Origin: Pseudomonas sp. W4I3
GTDB taxonomy: Bacteria > Pseudomonadota > Gammaproteobacteria > Pseudomonadales > Pseudomonadaceae
Assembly: GCF_030816195.1 (NCBI RefSeq)
Contig: NZ_JAUSXS010000001.1
Location: forward strand, 1,635,501-1,699,500
Direction of reading: 5' to 3'
DNA: 64,000 nucleotides
Below, piece by piece: positions 10,108 to 21,512 of this stretch. The position numbers were made by a program, and so were the translations under genes. Position 1 is the stretch's first letter. Each line of letters begins with the position of its first letter. The notes under the pieces were generated by a model. That model saw only the letters and a list, made by a program, of their open reading frames with translations, was not told where the DNA came from and ran no database searches.

Positions 10108-10755
10108 ATGATCTCTACCTTGCGACGTGGCCTTCTGGTCCTGCTTGCAGCGCTGCCGTTGATGGCCAACGCAGCCGGTTCTGCCCACGAACTGGTGCAG
10201 GACACGACCAACAAAATGTTGGCTGACCTGTCGGCCAACAAGGAAAAGTACAAACAAGACCCAAGCCAGTTCTACGACGCGCTCAATACCATCGTCGGTC
10301 CAGTGGTCGATGCCGAAGGCATCTCCCGCAGCATCATGACCGTCAAGTATTCGCGCAAGGCGACGCCTGCGCAGATGCAGCGTTTCCAGGAAAACTTCAA
10401 GCGTGGCCTGTTCCAGTTCTACGGCAACGCCTTGCTCGAGTACAACAACCAGGGCATCACCGTCGCTCCGGCCGGTGACGAGTCGGGTGATCGCACCAGC
10501 GTGAACATGACCGTCAAGGGCAACAATGGCGCCGTGTACCCTGTGCAGTACACGCTGGAGAAGGTCAACGGCGAGTGGAAACTGCGCAATGTGATCATTA
10601 ACGGCATCAATATCGGCAAGCTGTTCCGTGATCAGTTCGCCGACGCCATGCAGCGCAACGGCAACGACCTGGACAAGACCATCAATGGTTGGGCCGGCGA
10701 AGTGGCCAAAGCCAAGGAAACTTCCGATAAGGAAGCCGGGAAGTCCGCACAATGA
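10108..10755 (+). CDS. mlaC: Periplasmic phospholipid carrier MlaC
   Basis: 215 residues from the chosen ATG (MISTLRRGLLVLLAALPLMANA, a clean signal peptide). An in-frame ATG 15 bases earlier overlaps the mlaD stop, but the GAGGA Shine-Dalgarno at 10096-10100 fits the later start with 7-base spacing. MlaC shuttles phospholipid between the outer-membrane MlaA and inner-membrane MlaFEDB. The mature domain (Tol-Tol-Ttg2 family) has the expected length. The end overlaps mlaB by 4 bases. Confidence 0.94.
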   Translation: MISTLRRGLLVLLAALPLMANAAGSAHELVQDTTNKMLADLSANKEKYKQDPSQFYDALNTIVGPVVDAEGISRSIMTVKYSRKATPAQMQRFQENFKRGLFQFYGNALLEYNNQGITVAPAGDESGDRTSVNMTVKGNNGAVYPVQYTLEKVNGEWKLRNVIINGINIGKLFRDQFADAMQRNGNDLDKTINGWAGEVAKAKETSDKEAGKSAQ

Positions 10756-11057
10756 CCGAGTCGGCTGTTCGTATCGGCGAAGCCGGCGAGCTGTTCTTAA
10801 GCGGCGTGCTGGATTACCGCACCGGGCCTGACCTGCGCAAGCAGGGCCAGGCGCTGATCAAGGCCAGCGCCGCGCCGGCGCTGGTGCTCGATTGTTCAGC
10901 GGTGACCAAGTCCAGCAGCGTCGGCTTGTCGTTGCTGCTGTGCTTTATGCGCGATGCCCAAGCGGCAAAAAAACCGTTCAGTATCCGTGCCTTGCCTGAA
11001 GACATGCGCGAGATCGCCGAGGTTTCCGGCTTGACCGAGCTGTTGGCACACCCTTAA
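10752..11057 (+). CDS. mlaB: STAS-domain protein MlaB
   Basis: 101 residues. Cytoplasmic STAS protein that binds MlaF and is needed for activity of the Mla ABC complex. The conserved Thr/Ser-containing loop is in LVLDCSAVTKSSSVGLSLLL. ATGA overlap with mlaC. Last gene of the mla operon, with a terminator-like structure 16-70 bases downstream. Confidence 0.93.
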   Translation: MTESAVRIGEAGELFLSGVLDYRTGPDLRKQGQALIKASAAPALVLDCSAVTKSSSVGLSLLLCFMRDAQAAKKPFSIRALPEDMREIAEVSGLTELLAHP

Positions 11058-11072
11058 TACACATTTATCAGA

Positions 11073-11126
11073 GAGGCCCCCCGTCAGAGTCCTGCTATGC
11101 GGGGTTCGCAGGCGCGGGGCTTTTTT
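11073..11126 (+). terminator. Probable terminator after mlaB
   Basis: GCCCC (from about 11076) pairs with GGGGC (11116-11120), enclosing a second stem CCTGC/GCAGG. A TTTTTT run (11121-11126) follows directly. This separates the mla operon from ibaG-murA. Confidence 0.6.
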
Positions 11127-11172
11127 GTATGATGTGCGACCCGTGCGCACTGGGCGCCGATAGAGGTTGAGC

Positions 11173-12701
<1,529 letters not shown>

Positions 12702-12713
12702 CCCCCACTGCAT

Positions 12714-12813
12714 TGTAGGAGCGAGCTTGCTCGCGAAGAACTCATGAGCCCCGCGTTGTGTCTGAATAAACGCGTTATCGTTGACGCTCTTCGCGAGCAA
12801 GCTCGCTCCTACA
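12714..12813. repeat. REP pair, family I (REPIN)
   Basis: Perfect 25-base inverted arms at 12714-12738 and 12789-12813, core GCGAGCTTGCTCGCGAA, separated by a 50-base spacer. This is a two-headed REP element (REPIN) of the type widespread in fluorescent pseudomonads, in the gap between murA and hisG. It could fold into a hairpin on either transcript. Confidence 0.9.
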
Positions 12814-12914
12814 CACACCGGTTTGTTTCAAATCGAGGCTGTAAAGGCCTCGATCTGTGTCTGGCGCCGTTTGCGACCGGACAGCAATAGCCTGATGAAG
12901 GACTGACATTTCCC

Positions 12915-13550
12915 ATGTTGACCATCGCACTGTCCAAGGGCCGCATCCTTGACGACACGTTGCCGCTTCTGGCTGAAGCGGGCATCGTGCCGACCGAGAA
13001 TCCGGACAAGAGCCGCAAGCTGATCATCCCCACGACCCAGGACGACGTTCGCCTGTTGATCGTGCGGGCTACCGACGTGCCGACCTACGTTGAACATGGC
13101 GCTGCCGACCTGGGTGTCGCCGGCAAGGACGTGCTGATGGAATACGGTGGCCAGGGTCTCTACGAGCCACTGGACCTGCGTATCGCCCTGTGCAAGTTGA
13201 TGACCGCTGGCCGTGTTGGCGATGTCGAGCCCAAGGGCCGCCTGCGGGTGGCGACCAAGTTCGTCAACGTCGCCAAGCGCTACTACGCCGAACAAGGCCG
13301 TCAGGTCGATATCATCAAGCTCTATGGCTCGATGGAGCTGGCGCCGCTGATCGGCCTGGCTGACAAGATCATCGACGTGGTCGACACCGGCAACACCCTG
13401 CGCGCCAACGGGTTGGAGCCGCAGGATTTCATTGCTGACATCAGCTCGCGCCTGGTCGTCAACAAAGCGTCGATGAAAATGCAGCACGCCCGTATCCAGG
13501 CGTTGATCGACACCCTGCGCAAGGCAGTGGAGTCGCGACACCGCGGTTGA
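12915..13550 (+). CDS. hisG: ATP phosphoribosyltransferase, short form
   Basis: 211 residues. HisG-S catalyses the first step of histidine synthesis (ATP + PRPP). The short form lacks the C-terminal regulatory domain and needs HisZ, which is not in this window. The PRPP-binding loop is in [14 protein letters not shown]. The start is [15 protein letters not shown]. It is followed by a terminator-like hairpin before hisD. Confidence 0.97.
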   Translation: MLTIALSKGRILDDTLPLLAEAGIVPTENPDKSRKLIIPTTQDDVRLLIVRATDVPTYVEHGAADLGVAGKDVLMEYGGQGLYEPLDLRIALCKLMTAGRVGDVEPKGRLRVATKFVNVAKRYYAEQGRQVDIIKLYGSMELAPLIGLADKIIDVVDTGNTLRANGLEPQDFIADISSRLVVNKASMKMQHARIQALIDTLRKAVESRHRG

Positions 13551-13604
13551 CTCACCCGCGTAGCTGAAACGCTGCGCTCGTCTATCCGCCTCATAGCCAG
13601 AATT

Positions 13605-13654
13605 CTCAGGTGCCCAAGCGGAAACGACTGCTAGTTTAGGGCGCCTGAGTTTTT
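13605..13654 (+). terminator. Terminator-like hairpin between hisG and hisD
   Basis: CTCAGGTGCCC (13605-13615) pairs with GGGCGCCTGAG (13639-13649) over 11 positions with one G-T wobble, and TTTTT follows at once (13650-13654). The loop is 23 bases. The hisD start is only 25 bases downstream of the T-run, so it probably ends or attenuates the hisG transcript before hisDC. Confidence 0.7.
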
Positions 13655-13678
13655 GCCAATTCTATTGAGGCCCTCGCT

Positions 13679-14998
13679 ATGACTACGTCCACTGCAATTG
13701 CCCGACTCAACGCTGCCGACCCGGATTTCGCCCATCATCTGGATCATCTGCTGAGCTGGGAAAGCGTGTCCGACGACTCGGTCAACCAGCGGGTGCTCGG
13801 CATCATCAAAGCCGTGCGCGAGCGCGGTGACGCGGCACTGGTGGATTTCACCCGCCAGTTCGACGGCCTGGACGTGCAGTCCATGGCGGACTTGATTCTG
13901 CCCCGCGAACGTCTGGAGCTGGCCCTGACGCGCATCACCGCGCCCCAGCGTGAAGCCCTGGAAGTGGCGGCGGCGCGGGTGCGCAGCTATCACGAAAAAC
14001 AGAAGCAGGATTCCTGGAGCTACACCGAGGCCGACGGCACCGTGCTGGGCCAGAAGGTCACGCCGCTGGACCGCGCCGGCCTGTATGTTCCCGGCGGCAA
14101 AGCCTCGTACCCGTCGTCGGTATTGATGAACGCGATTCCAGCCAAAGTGGCAGGCGTGATTGAAGTGGTCATGGTGGTGCCGACCCCTCGTGGCGAAATC
14201 AACGAGCTGGTACTGGCTGCGGCCTGCATCGCCGGGGTCGACCGGGTGTTCACCATCGGTGGCGCGCAAGCGGTTGCCGCGCTGGCCTATGGCACCGAAA
14301 GCGTGCCGAAGGTCGACAAAGTGGTGGGGCCGGGCAATATCTACGTGGCCACCGCCAAGCGTCACGTGTTTGGCCAGGTCGGCATCGACATGATCGCCGG
14401 CCCCTCGGAAATTCTCGTGGTGTGTGACGGTCAGACCGATCCGGACTGGATCGCCATGGACCTGTTTTCCCAGGCCGAGCACGACGAAGACGCCCAGGCG
14501 ATCCTGGTCAGCCCCGATGCTGCGTTCCTCGATCAGGTCGCCGCCAGCATCGATAAGCTGTTGCCGACCATGGAGCGCGCCGAGATCATCGAGAAGTCGA
14601 TCAATGGCCGTGGCGCACTGATTCTGGTCAGCGACATGGAGCAAGCCATCGAAGTGGCCAACCGTATCGCGCCGGAGCACCTGGAGTTGTCTGTTGCCGA
14701 CCCACAAGCCTGGCTGCCGTCGATCCGTCATGCCGGTGCGATCTTCATGGGCCGTCACACCAGTGAAGCCCTGGGCGACTACTGCGCCGGCCCCAATCAC
14801 GTGCTGCCGACCTCCGGCACCGCGCGTTTTTCATCGCCGCTGGGGGTGTATGACTTCCAGAAGCGTTCGTCGATCATCTTCTGTTCGCCCCAGGGCGCGT
14901 CCGAATTGGGCAAGACCGCCTCGGTGCTGGCCCGCGGCGAGTCGCTGAGCGCCCACGCGCGCAGCGCTGAATACCGCATTCTTGAAGAGGGGAAATGA
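13679..14998 (+). CDS. hisD: Histidinol dehydrogenase
   Basis: 439 residues. Zinc- and NAD-dependent enzyme for the last two oxidations from L-histidinol to histidine. Conserved features are the [19 protein letters not shown] segment, GPSEILVV and the catalytic EHLELSV histidine region, plus GPNHVLPT. Full length for the family. hisC follows 3 bases after the stop. Confidence 0.98.
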   Translation: MTTSTAIARLNAADPDFAHHLDHLLSWESVSDDSVNQRVLGIIKAVRERGDAALVDFTRQFDGLDVQSMADLILPRERLELALTRITAPQREALEVAAARVRSYHEKQKQDSWSYTEADGTVLGQKVTPLDRAGLYVPGGKASYPSSVLMNAIPAKVAGVIEVVMVVPTPRGEINELVLAAACIAGVDRVFTIGGAQAVAALAYGTESVPKVDKVVGPGNIYVATAKRHVFGQVGIDMIAGPSEILVVCDGQTDPDWIAMDLFSQAEHDEDAQAILVSPDAAFLDQVAASIDKLLPTMERAEIIEKSINGRGALILVSDMEQAIEVANRIAPEHLELSVADPQAWLPSIRHAGAIFMGRHTSEALGDYCAGPNHVLPTSGTARFSSPLGVYDFQKRSSIIFCSPQGASELGKTASVLARGESLSAHARSAEYRILEEGK

Positions 14999-15001
14999 GG
15001 C

Positions 15002-16054
15002 ATGAGCAAATTCTGGAGCCCTTTCGTCAAGGACCTCGTGCCTTACGTACCCGGTGAACAGCCGAAGCTGACCAAACTGGTCAAGCTCAACACCAACGAA
15101 AACCCCTACGGCCCATCGCCCAAGGCGCTGGCGGCAATGCAGGCCGAATTGAACGACAACCTGCGTTTGTACCCGGACCCGAACAGCGACCTGCTCAAGC
15201 AGGCCGTGGCCAGCTATTACGGGATCGATGCGGGCAAGGTATTCCTCGGCAACGGTTCCGACGAAGTCCTGGCGCACATTTTTTACGGCTTGTTCCAGCA
15301 TGACCTGCCGCTGCTGTTTCCGGACATCAGCTACAGCTTCTATCCGGTGTACTGCGGCCTCTACGGCATCACCTTCGACGCCGTGCCGTTGGACGAGCGC
15401 TTCCAGATTCGCGTAGCTGACTATGCGCGGCCCAATGGCGGGATCATCTTCCCCAACCCGAACGCGCCGACTGGCTGCGTGCTGGCGCTGGACGCGGTGG
15501 AGCAGATCCTCAAGGCCAGCCCGGACTCGGTGGTGGTGGTCGATGAAGCCTATATCGACTTCGGTGGCGAAACCGCCATCAGCCTGGTGGATCGTTATCC
15601 GAACCTGCTGGTGACGCAGACCCTGTCCAAGTCGCGCTCACTGGCCGGGCTGCGCGTGGGGTTGGCGGTAGGTCACCCGGACCTGATCGAGGCGTTGGAG
15701 CGGGTCAAGAACAGCTTCAACTCCTATCCGCTGGATCGGCTGGCAATTGTCGGTGCGGCGGCGGCGTTTGAGGACCGTGAGTATTTCGAGAAAACCTGCC
15801 AACGGGTGATCGACAGCCGCGACAAGCTCGTCGCGCAACTGGAAGGCAAAGGGTTTGAGGTGTTGCCGTCAGCGGCCAACTTCATCTTCGCGCGCCATCC
15901 ACGGCACGACGCTGCTGGCCTGGCGGCCAAACTGCGTGAGCAAGGCGTGATCGTGCGGCACTTCAAGCAGGAGCGGATTGCCCAGTTCCTGCGGATCAGC
16001 ATCGGTACGCCGGAGCAGAACCAGGCGCTGATCGAGGGGCTTGGTGAGCTTTAA
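15002..16054 (+). CDS. hisC: Histidinol-phosphate aminotransferase
   Basis: 350 residues. PLP enzyme converting imidazole-acetol phosphate to histidinol phosphate. The PLP lysine is Lys210 in [14 protein letters not shown]. Other landmarks are [12 protein letters not shown] near the N-terminus, FPNPNAPTG and DEAYIDF. It is directly downstream of hisD and probably co-transcribed. Confidence 0.97.
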   Translation: MSKFWSPFVKDLVPYVPGEQPKLTKLVKLNTNENPYGPSPKALAAMQAELNDNLRLYPDPNSDLLKQAVASYYGIDAGKVFLGNGSDEVLAHIFYGLFQHDLPLLFPDISYSFYPVYCGLYGITFDAVPLDERFQIRVADYARPNGGIIFPNPNAPTGCVLALDAVEQILKASPDSVVVVDEAYIDFGGETAISLVDRYPNLLVTQTLSKSRSLAGLRVGLAVGHPDLIEALERVKNSFNSYPLDRLAIVGAAAAFEDREYFEKTCQRVIDSRDKLVAQLEGKGFEVLPSAANFIFARHPRHDAAGLAAKLREQGVIVRHFKQERIAQFLRISIGTPEQNQALIEGLGEL

Positions 16055-16076
16055 GCCACACTGAAGATCAAAAAAA

Positions 16077-16246
16077 TGTGGGAGGGGGCCTGCCAGTCAG
16101 TTAAGGCTTTTTGTAGGAGCGAGGCGGGCGGCTAGCCCTTGCTCGCGAAGAACTCAGGGCCATCGCGTTCAACCAGAATGAACGCGTTGCCTGGACGTTT
16201 TTCGCGAGCAAGCTCGCTCCTACAGTGGGCCCCGCCCCCTCCCACA
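16077..16246. repeat. Nested REPs: family I pair inside a family II pair
   Basis: Outer arms of family II are TGTGGGAGGGGGC (from 16077) and GCCCCCTCCCACA (ending 16246). Between them lies a complete family I pair (16112-16224). The left arm of the inner pair carries 14 extra bases (about 16124-16137) after GGAGCGAG, so its palindrome is interrupted; the right arm is intact. This is best read as one REPIN inserted into another, in the hisC/uraA gap. Confidence 0.8.
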
Positions 16247-16265
16247 TTGGGTTTTGCGGTGTTGG

Positions 16266-17540
16266 TTAGATCAGCGGTTCATCCGGCTTCTTGTTCTTCC
16301 AGCCATCGTTGCCCGGCAGCAGCAGGTTCAAACCAATCGCTACTACCGCACACAGGGCGATGCCCTTGAGGCCGAAATCATCCGGGCCGGTGCCGGTACC
16401 CACCAGCACGCCACCAATCCCGAATACCAGGGTCACCGACACAATCACCAGATTGCGCGCTTCACCCAGGTCGATCCTGTGGCGAATCAGCGTGTTCATC
16501 CCCACCGCCGCAATCGAGCCGAACAGCAGGCACAGGATCCCGCCCATCACCGGCACCGGGATGCTCTGCAGCAGTGCGCCGAACTTGCCGATAAACGCCA
16601 GGCTGATGGCAAACACCGCAGCCCACGTCATGATTTTCGGGTTGTAGTTCTTGGTCAGCATCACCGCGCCCGTCACTTCGGCGTAGGTGGTGTTCGGCGG
16701 GCCGCCGAACAGGCCTGCGGCCGTGGTGGCAATCCCGTCACCCAGCAGCGTGCGGTGCAGGCCGGGTTTCTTCAGGTAGTCGCGACCGGTCACGCTGCCG
16801 ACCGCAATCACGCCGCCAATGTGTTCGATCGCAGGGGCCAGGGCCACCGGTACGATAAACAGGATCGCCTGCCAGTTGAACTCTGGCGCGGTGAAGTGGG
16901 GCAGGGCGAACCACGGTGCGGCGGCGATCTTGGCGGTGTCTACCACGCCGAAATAAAACGACATGGCAAAACCCACCAGCACGCCGGAGATAATCGGCAC
17001 CAGGCGGAAGATGCCTTTACCGAACACCGCCACGATCAAGGTGGTCAGCAGCGCGGGCATGGAGATCAGCATGGCTGTCTGGTAATGAATCAGCTCGCTG
17101 CCATCACCGGCTTTGCCCATCGCCATGTTGGCGGCAATCGGCGCCATGGCCAGGCCGATGGAAATGATCACCGGGCCGATCACCACCGGCGGCAGCAGTC
17201 GGTCGATAAAACCAGTGCCTTTGACCTTCACGGCAAGGCCCAGGAAGGTATAGACGAAACCCGCTGCCATTACCCCGCCCATGGTCGCGGCCAGGCCGAA
17301 TTGGCCCTTGGCGAGAATGATCGGGGTGATGAATGCAAAGCTCGATGCCAGGAACACCGGCACCTGTCGCCCGGTCACCACCTGGAACAGCAACGTGCCC
17401 AGGCCAGCGGTGAACAGTGCGACGTTTGGATCAAGACCTGTGATCAGCGGCATCAACACCAACGCGCCAAATGCTACGAAGAGCATTTGTGCGCCAGACA
17501 GGATCTGGCGCCAAAGCGGGTCGTTGAATTCATCCTGCAT
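16266..17540 (-). CDS. uraA: Uracil permease (NCS2 family)
   Basis: 424 residues with 12-14 hydrophobic segments. Member of the NCS2 nucleobase:proton symporters; uracil is inferred from adjacency to upp. Landmarks are VVTGRQVPVFLASSFAF and the signature GLFGGPPNTTYAEVTGAV. It starts 2 bases after the upp stop, so uptake and salvage are coupled in one operon. Confidence 0.92.
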   Translation of the reverse strand: MQDEFNDPLWRQILSGAQMLFVAFGALVLMPLITGLDPNVALFTAGLGTLLFQVVTGRQVPVFLASSFAFITPIILAKGQFGLAATMGGVMAAGFVYTFLGLAVKVKGTGFIDRLLPPVVIGPVIISIGLAMAPIAANMAMGKAGDGSELIHYQTAMLISMPALLTTLIVAVFGKGIFRLVPIISGVLVGFAMSFYFGVVDTAKIAAAPWFALPHFTAPEFNWQAILFIVPVALAPAIEHIGGVIAVGSVTGRDYLKKPGLHRTLLGDGIATTAAGLFGGPPNTTYAEVTGAVMLTKNYNPKIMTWAAVFAISLAFIGKFGALLQSIPVPVMGGILCLLFGSIAAVGMNTLIRHRIDLGEARNLVIVSVTLVFGIGGVLVGTGTGPDDFGLKGIALCAVVAIGLNLLLPGNDGWKNKKPDEPLI

Positions 17541-17542
17541 GC

Positions 17543-18181
17543 TCAGGCGTCCTTCTGCTTGGTGCCGAAGATCTTGTCACCGGCATCGCCCAGGCCTGGG
17601 ATGATGTAGCCGTGTTCGTTCAGGCGCTCGTCGATCGAGGCGGTGTAGATCTGCACGTCAGGGTGCGCTTTCTCGACGGCGGCGATGCCTTCGGGCGCGG
17701 CAACCAGCACCATGGCGCGGATGTCGCGGCAGCCGGCTTTTTTCAGCAGGTCGATGGTGGCGACCATGGAACTGCCGGTGGCCAGCATCGGGTCGATGAT
17801 CATGGCCAGGCGCTCGTTGATTTCCGGGACGAGTTTTTCCAGGTAGGTGTGGGCCTGCAGGGTTTCCTCGTTGCGGGCTACGCCAACGGCGCTGACCTTG
17901 GCGCCCGGGATCAGGCTGAGTACGCCTTCGAGCATGCCGATGCCGGCACGCAGGATCGGTACCACGGTAATTTTCTTACCGGCGATTTTCTCGACTTGTA
18001 CGGGACCGGCCCAACCGGGGATCTCGTAGGTTTCCAGGGGTAAATCCTTGGTGGCTTCGTAAGTGAGCAGCGCTCCGACTTCCTGAGCAAGCTCACGGAA
18101 ATTCTTGGTGCTGATGTCGGCACGGCGCATAAGGCCGAGTTTGTGTCGGATCAGCGGGTGGCGGATCTCGCGAGTGGGCAT
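17543..18181 (-). CDS. upp: Uracil phosphoribosyltransferase
   Basis: 212 residues from [16 protein letters not shown]. Salvages uracil with PRPP to UMP. The PRPP motif is [16 protein letters not shown] and the uracil-binding C-terminus is [18 protein letters not shown] longer frame would add 8 residues (MPAAGAFP) without family support. Divergent from hpt, with which it shares a short promoter gap. Confidence 0.97.
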   Translation of the reverse strand: MPTREIRHPLIRHKLGLMRRADISTKNFRELAQEVGALLTYEATKDLPLETYEIPGWAGPVQVEKIAGKKITVVPILRAGIGMLEGVLSLIPGAKVSAVGVARNEETLQAHTYLEKLVPEINERLAMIIDPMLATGSSMVATIDLLKKAGCRDIRAMVLVAAPEGIAAVEKAHPDVQIYTASIDERLNEHGYIIPGLGDAGDKIFGTKQKDA

Positions 18182-18344
18182 GGGAAAGGCTCCGGCGGCG
18201 GGCAAAAAAACCGGCCTAGATTAATCTATCCGAGAGTGTTGTCCTATAGACATCAAGTACGTTAGTCCATAAAGGCTTGATTGGAGCGCACGAGAAGCGT
18301 ACCTTCGCCCGCTTTTCTTGCCACAGCACCCCTTGGAGAGCGCC

Positions 18345-18902
18345 ATGTCCGCTGATCTCGAGCATATCCGTCAAATCATGCACGAGGCTGACTGCCTGTA
18401 CACCGAAGCGCAAGTCGAAGCAGCGATCGCCAAGGTCGGCGAGCACATCACCCGCGAAATGGCCGACACCAATCCGGTGGTCTTCTGCGTGATGAACGGT
18501 GGCCTGATCTTCGCCGGCAAATTGCTCACCCACTTGCAGTTCCCGCTGGAAGCTTCCTACCTGCACGCTACCCGCTATCGCAACGAAACCAGTGGCGGCG
18601 ACCTGTTCTGGAAGGCCAAGCCGGAAGTGTCGTTTATCGACCGTGACGTGCTGATCATCGATGACATCCTCGACGAAGGGCACACCCTGGGCGCGATCAT
18701 CGACTTTTGCAAACACGCCGGCGCGCGCAAAGTGCACACCGCCGTGCTGATCGACAAAGACCACGACCGCAAGGCTCGCCCTGAGCTCAAGGCCGATTTC
18801 GTCGGCCTGCCGTGCATCGACCGCTATATCTTCGGTTATGGCATGGACTACAAGGGCTACTGGCGTAATGCCAATGGCATCTACGCCGTTAAAGGAATGT
18901 AA
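18345..18902 (+). CDS. Hypoxanthine-guanine phosphoribosyltransferase
   Basis: 185 residues from MSADLEHIRQIMHEAD. Purine salvage enzyme that adds PRPP ribose-phosphate to hypoxanthine or guanine. The PRPP-binding motif is VLIIDDILDEGHTLGAI. A start 9 codons earlier (MPQHPLESA) is possible; the chosen ATG follows GGAGAG with good spacing. It pairs functionally with the divergent uraA-upp salvage genes and leads into a cupin gene 3 bases downstream. Confidence 0.9.
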   Translation: MSADLEHIRQIMHEADCLYTEAQVEAAIAKVGEHITREMADTNPVVFCVMNGGLIFAGKLLTHLQFPLEASYLHATRYRNETSGGDLFWKAKPEVSFIDRDVLIIDDILDEGHTLGAIIDFCKHAGARKVHTAVLIDKDHDRKARPELKADFVGLPCIDRYIFGYGMDYKGYWRNANGIYAVKGM

Positions 18903-18905
18903 TCG

Positions 18906-19373
18906 ATGGCCCGCTTTCTTGATCAGACCTTATTTGCAGAGTTGGCCGAGAAAGCGGGCGACAGTCCCCGTGGCCGGCACCATCACAACTTCCACCAGAT
19001 GGAAGAACCCTGTCATCGCCTCGCCGTGGCCCTGCAACCGAGTACCTATGTGCCGCCGCACCGGCACTTGAGTGTGGACAAGGCGGAAACCTTGCTGGTA
19101 CTTCAGGGCAGACTGGGCTTGCTGATCTTCAGCGACACCGGTGAAGTCATCGCCAAGCGCGTCATGCAGGCAGGGGGCGAGTGTGCAGGCGTCGATCTGC
19201 CGCCGGGTGTGTTCCATGGCCTGGTGGTGCTGGAGCCAGACACGGTGATGTTCGAATGCAAGGCCGGCCCCTATCGGCCGGTGGGCGAGGGTGAACTGGC
19301 CGATTGGGCGCCGCGCGAAGGTGAGGCCGGTGTGGCCGACTACCAGCGCTGGTTGCTCGCCCAGTTCGATTGA
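18906..19373 (+). CDS. WbuC-family cupin protein
   Basis: 155 residues, beginning MARFLDQTLFAELAEKAG. Small cupin-fold protein of the WbuC type with candidate metal ligands in the segment YVPPHRHLSVDKAE and a later VFHGLVVLEP histidine. The reaction is unknown; some relatives sit in O-antigen loci. It directly follows hpt (3-base gap) and is probably co-transcribed. No signal peptide, so cytoplasmic. Confidence 0.75.
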   Translation: MARFLDQTLFAELAEKAGDSPRGRHHHNFHQMEEPCHRLAVALQPSTYVPPHRHLSVDKAETLLVLQGRLGLLIFSDTGEVIAKRVMQAGGECAGVDLPPGVFHGLVVLEPDTVMFECKAGPYRPVGEGELADWAPREGEAGVADYQRWLLAQFD

Positions 19374-19412
19374 GCTGCAGTGTTGCGGTAGCCTGAACGC
19401 AGAAGATCAAAG

Positions 19413-19500
19413 TGTGGGAGGGGCTTGCTCCCGATGGCGGTCTTTCAGTCAATATATCTGTGACTGACACCCCGCTATCGGGAGCAAGCCCCCTCCCACA
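19413..19500. repeat. REP pair, family II
   Basis: Inverted arms TGTGGGAGGGGCTTGCTCCC... and ...GGGAGCAAGCCCCCTCCCACA flank a short spacer (about 40 bases). The left arm has one G fewer than the other copies in the window. It lies between the cupin gene and the PA4642-like gene. Confidence 0.9.
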
Positions 19501-19582
19501 TTGGCTCTTCAACGCTTTCGAAGCCTGTGCACCACAGGTAGACTTCAAACCCCGTATCAATGTCTGCAGGCTGGAGTCGGTA

Positions 19583-19870
19583 ATGCGTAAAGATAAAAAA
19601 CAGGTGATCGGTGACGAGATCGGCGACGACCAGATCAAGTTGTTCCTGAACTTCGAGCCGGTCGATGCGACTTCTCCCTCCCTGCACAAACTGATCAAGG
19701 CCTATCGTGGCCTGCGTATCGACGACTTCGAGCGCTTCCTGGGATTCTTCAAGGAAGCCGGCCTGGACCTGGATGGCAAGGATGAGCATGGCCAGACTTT
19801 CGTCGAGCTGATCAAGGACCAGCGCAACGCCGCCGAGTACATCGAGCTGATCGACAAAGCCCGCCGCTGA
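19583..19870 (+). CDS. PA4642-like conserved hypothetical protein
   Basis: 95 residues, MRKDKKQVIGDEIGDDQIKL. Soluble, acidic and helix-rich, with an ISLAND-free core ATSPSLHKLIKAYRGLRIDDFERFL and no catalytic motif. I recognise it as the small protein conserved in Pseudomonas next to mqo and the purine/pyrimidine salvage genes; the function is not known to me. Translations that begin earlier run through REP sequence and are not credible. A strong terminator follows. Confidence 0.8.
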   Translation: MRKDKKQVIGDEIGDDQIKLFLNFEPVDATSPSLHKLIKAYRGLRIDDFERFLGFFKEAGLDLDGKDEHGQTFVELIKDQRNAAEYIELIDKARR

Positions 19871-19887
19871 TTATTCGAGCCATAAAA

Positions 19888-19930
19888 AAACGCCCCGGCC
19901 TCATAAGAGCCCGGGGCGTTTCGCTTTTAG
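19888..19930 (+). terminator. Intrinsic terminator
   Basis: CGCCCCGG (19891-19898) pairs with CCGGGGCG (19911-19918). It is preceded by an A-run and followed by a T-rich stretch, so it could work in both directions between the PA4642-like gene and mqo. Confidence 0.85.
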
Positions 19931-19935
19931 CGGTT

Positions 19936-20031
19936 GGGGCGAGCTTGCTCGCGAAGAACCTGAGAGCGCCGCGTCAAACCAGATGCGCTGCGCTATCGTT
20001 ATCGTTTTTCGCGAGCGAGCTCGCTCCTGCA
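19936..20031. repeat. REP pair, family I, overlapping the 3' end of mqo
   Basis: Left arm core GCGAGCTTGCTCGCGAA (from about 19939), right arm core TTCGCGAGCGAGCTCGCTCC (20009-20028). The right arm lies inside the mqo coding region and encodes part of its C-terminus. The right arm has a GAGCGAGCTC variant of the usual GAGCAAGCTC. Confidence 0.85.
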
Positions 20032-21512
20032 GCATCCACCAGCTCCAGGCTGATGTTGTTCTGCGTATTGATTTTGCGATACAGCTCGGCATCCGTTTCC
20101 AGCACTTTCTCGCGTGCCGGGAAGATCTCGTGCAGCTTGGCTACCCATTCGCCGGCCGCTTTCTCCGGGAAGCAGCGCTCGATCAGCTCCAGCATGATCG
20201 ACACCGTCACCGAAGCGCCCGGCGAGGCACCCAGCAGCGCCGCCAGCGAACCGTCTTTTGCGGCCACAAGCTCAGTGCCGAACTGCAGCACACCGCCTTT
20301 CTTCGGATCTTTCTTGATGATCTGCACCCGTTGGCCGGCCACTTCCAGGCGCCAGTCTTCGGCTTTCGCCTCGGGGTAGAAGCGGCGCAGGGATTCCAGG
20401 CGCTGCTCCATGGACTGACGCACTTCGCTGACCAGGTACTTGGTCAGGTCCATGTTGTCGCGAGCCACGGCCAGCATCGGCCCGATGTTGCCGGCACGAA
20501 TCGACATCGGCAGGTCCAGGAACGAGCCGTGCTTGAGGAATTTGGTGGTGAACCCGGCATAAGGCCCGAACAACAGGGACTTCTTGCCATCGACTACGCG
20601 GGTGTCCAGGTGCGGCACCGACATCGGTGGCGAACCCACCGCAGCCTGGCTGTACACCTTGGCCTGGTGCTGCTTGACCACTTCCGGGTTATCGCAACGC
20701 AGCCACTGGCCGCTGACCGGGAAACCGCCGAAGCCTTTGCTTTCTTCAATGCCCGAAGCCTGCAGCAACGGCAGTGCCGCACCGCCGGCGCCGAGGAAGA
20801 CGAACTTGGCATCCACTTCGCGGCTGTTGCCGCTGTTGACGTCCTTGATGCTCACGGTCCAGCCGGCGCCATTGCGCTTGAGGCCGGTGACGCGCTTGCA
20901 GTACTTGACCTGGGCGTCCGCCGAACTGGTCAGGTGGTTGAGCAGTTGGTTGGTCAGGGCGCCAAAGTTGACGTCAGTACCGTTCATCACACGGGTCGCG
21001 GCGATTTTTTCGTCCAGCGGGCGGCCCGGCATCATCAGCGGCATCCACTCGGCCATCTCGCTGCGGTCTTCGGTGTAGTGCATGTCCGAAAACGCATGGT
21101 GCTGGCTGAGGCTTTCAAAACGCTTCTTGAGGAAGGCAACGCCGTTGTCGCCCTGCACGAAACTCAGGTGCGGAACCGGGCTGATAAAGGACTTGGACGA
21201 GCCAAAGGTGCCTTTTTTGGTGAGGTATGCCCAGAACTGCTTCGACACCTCGAACTGGGTGTTGATGTGCACGGCTTTCTTGATGTCGATGGAGCCATCG
21301 GCGGCCTGCGGCGTGTAGTTCAGCTCACACAGCCCGGCGTGGCCGGTACCGGCGTTGTTCCACGGGTTGGAACTCTCCGCGGCACCCGAATCCATCAGCT
21401 CAACGACTTCCAGCTTGAGGCCGGGGTCGAGCTCTTTGAGCAGTACGGCCAGGGTGGCACTCATGATGCCGGCCCCTACCAGAACTACGTCGACTGCTTC
21501 GTTATGCGCCAT
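19974..21512 (-). CDS. mqo: Malate:quinone oxidoreductase
   Basis: 512 residues. FAD-dependent peripheral membrane enzyme that oxidises malate and passes electrons to the quinone pool, bypassing soluble malate dehydrogenase. The N-terminal dinucleotide fold is [18 protein letters not shown]; later landmarks are [17 protein letters not shown] and [12 protein letters not shown]. The last codons, from about GASSLAKN to the stop, are made of a family I REP arm, so the native tail was probably replaced or extended by repeat insertion. Confidence 0.97.
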   Translation of the reverse strand: MAHNEAVDVVLVGAGIMSATLAVLLKELDPGLKLEVVELMDSGAAESSNPWNNAGTGHAGLCELNYTPQAADGSIDIKKAVHINTQFEVSKQFWAYLTKKGTFGSSKSFISPVPHLSFVQGDNGVAFLKKRFESLSQHHAFSDMHYTEDRSEMAEWMPLMMPGRPLDEKIAATRVMNGTDVNFGALTNQLLNHLTSSADAQVKYCKRVTGLKRNGAGWTVSIKDVNSGNSREVDAKFVFLGAGGAALPLLQASGIEESKGFGGFPVSGQWLRCDNPEVVKQHQAKVYSQAAVGSPPMSVPHLDTRVVDGKKSLLFGPYAGFTTKFLKHGSFLDLPMSIRAGNIGPMLAVARDNMDLTKYLVSEVRQSMEQRLESLRRFYPEAKAEDWRLEVAGQRVQIIKKDPKKGGVLQFGTELVAAKDGSLAALLGASPGASVTVSIMLELIERCFPEKAAGEWVAKLHEIFPAREKVLETDAELYRKINTQNNISLELVDAAGASSLAKNDNDSAAHLV

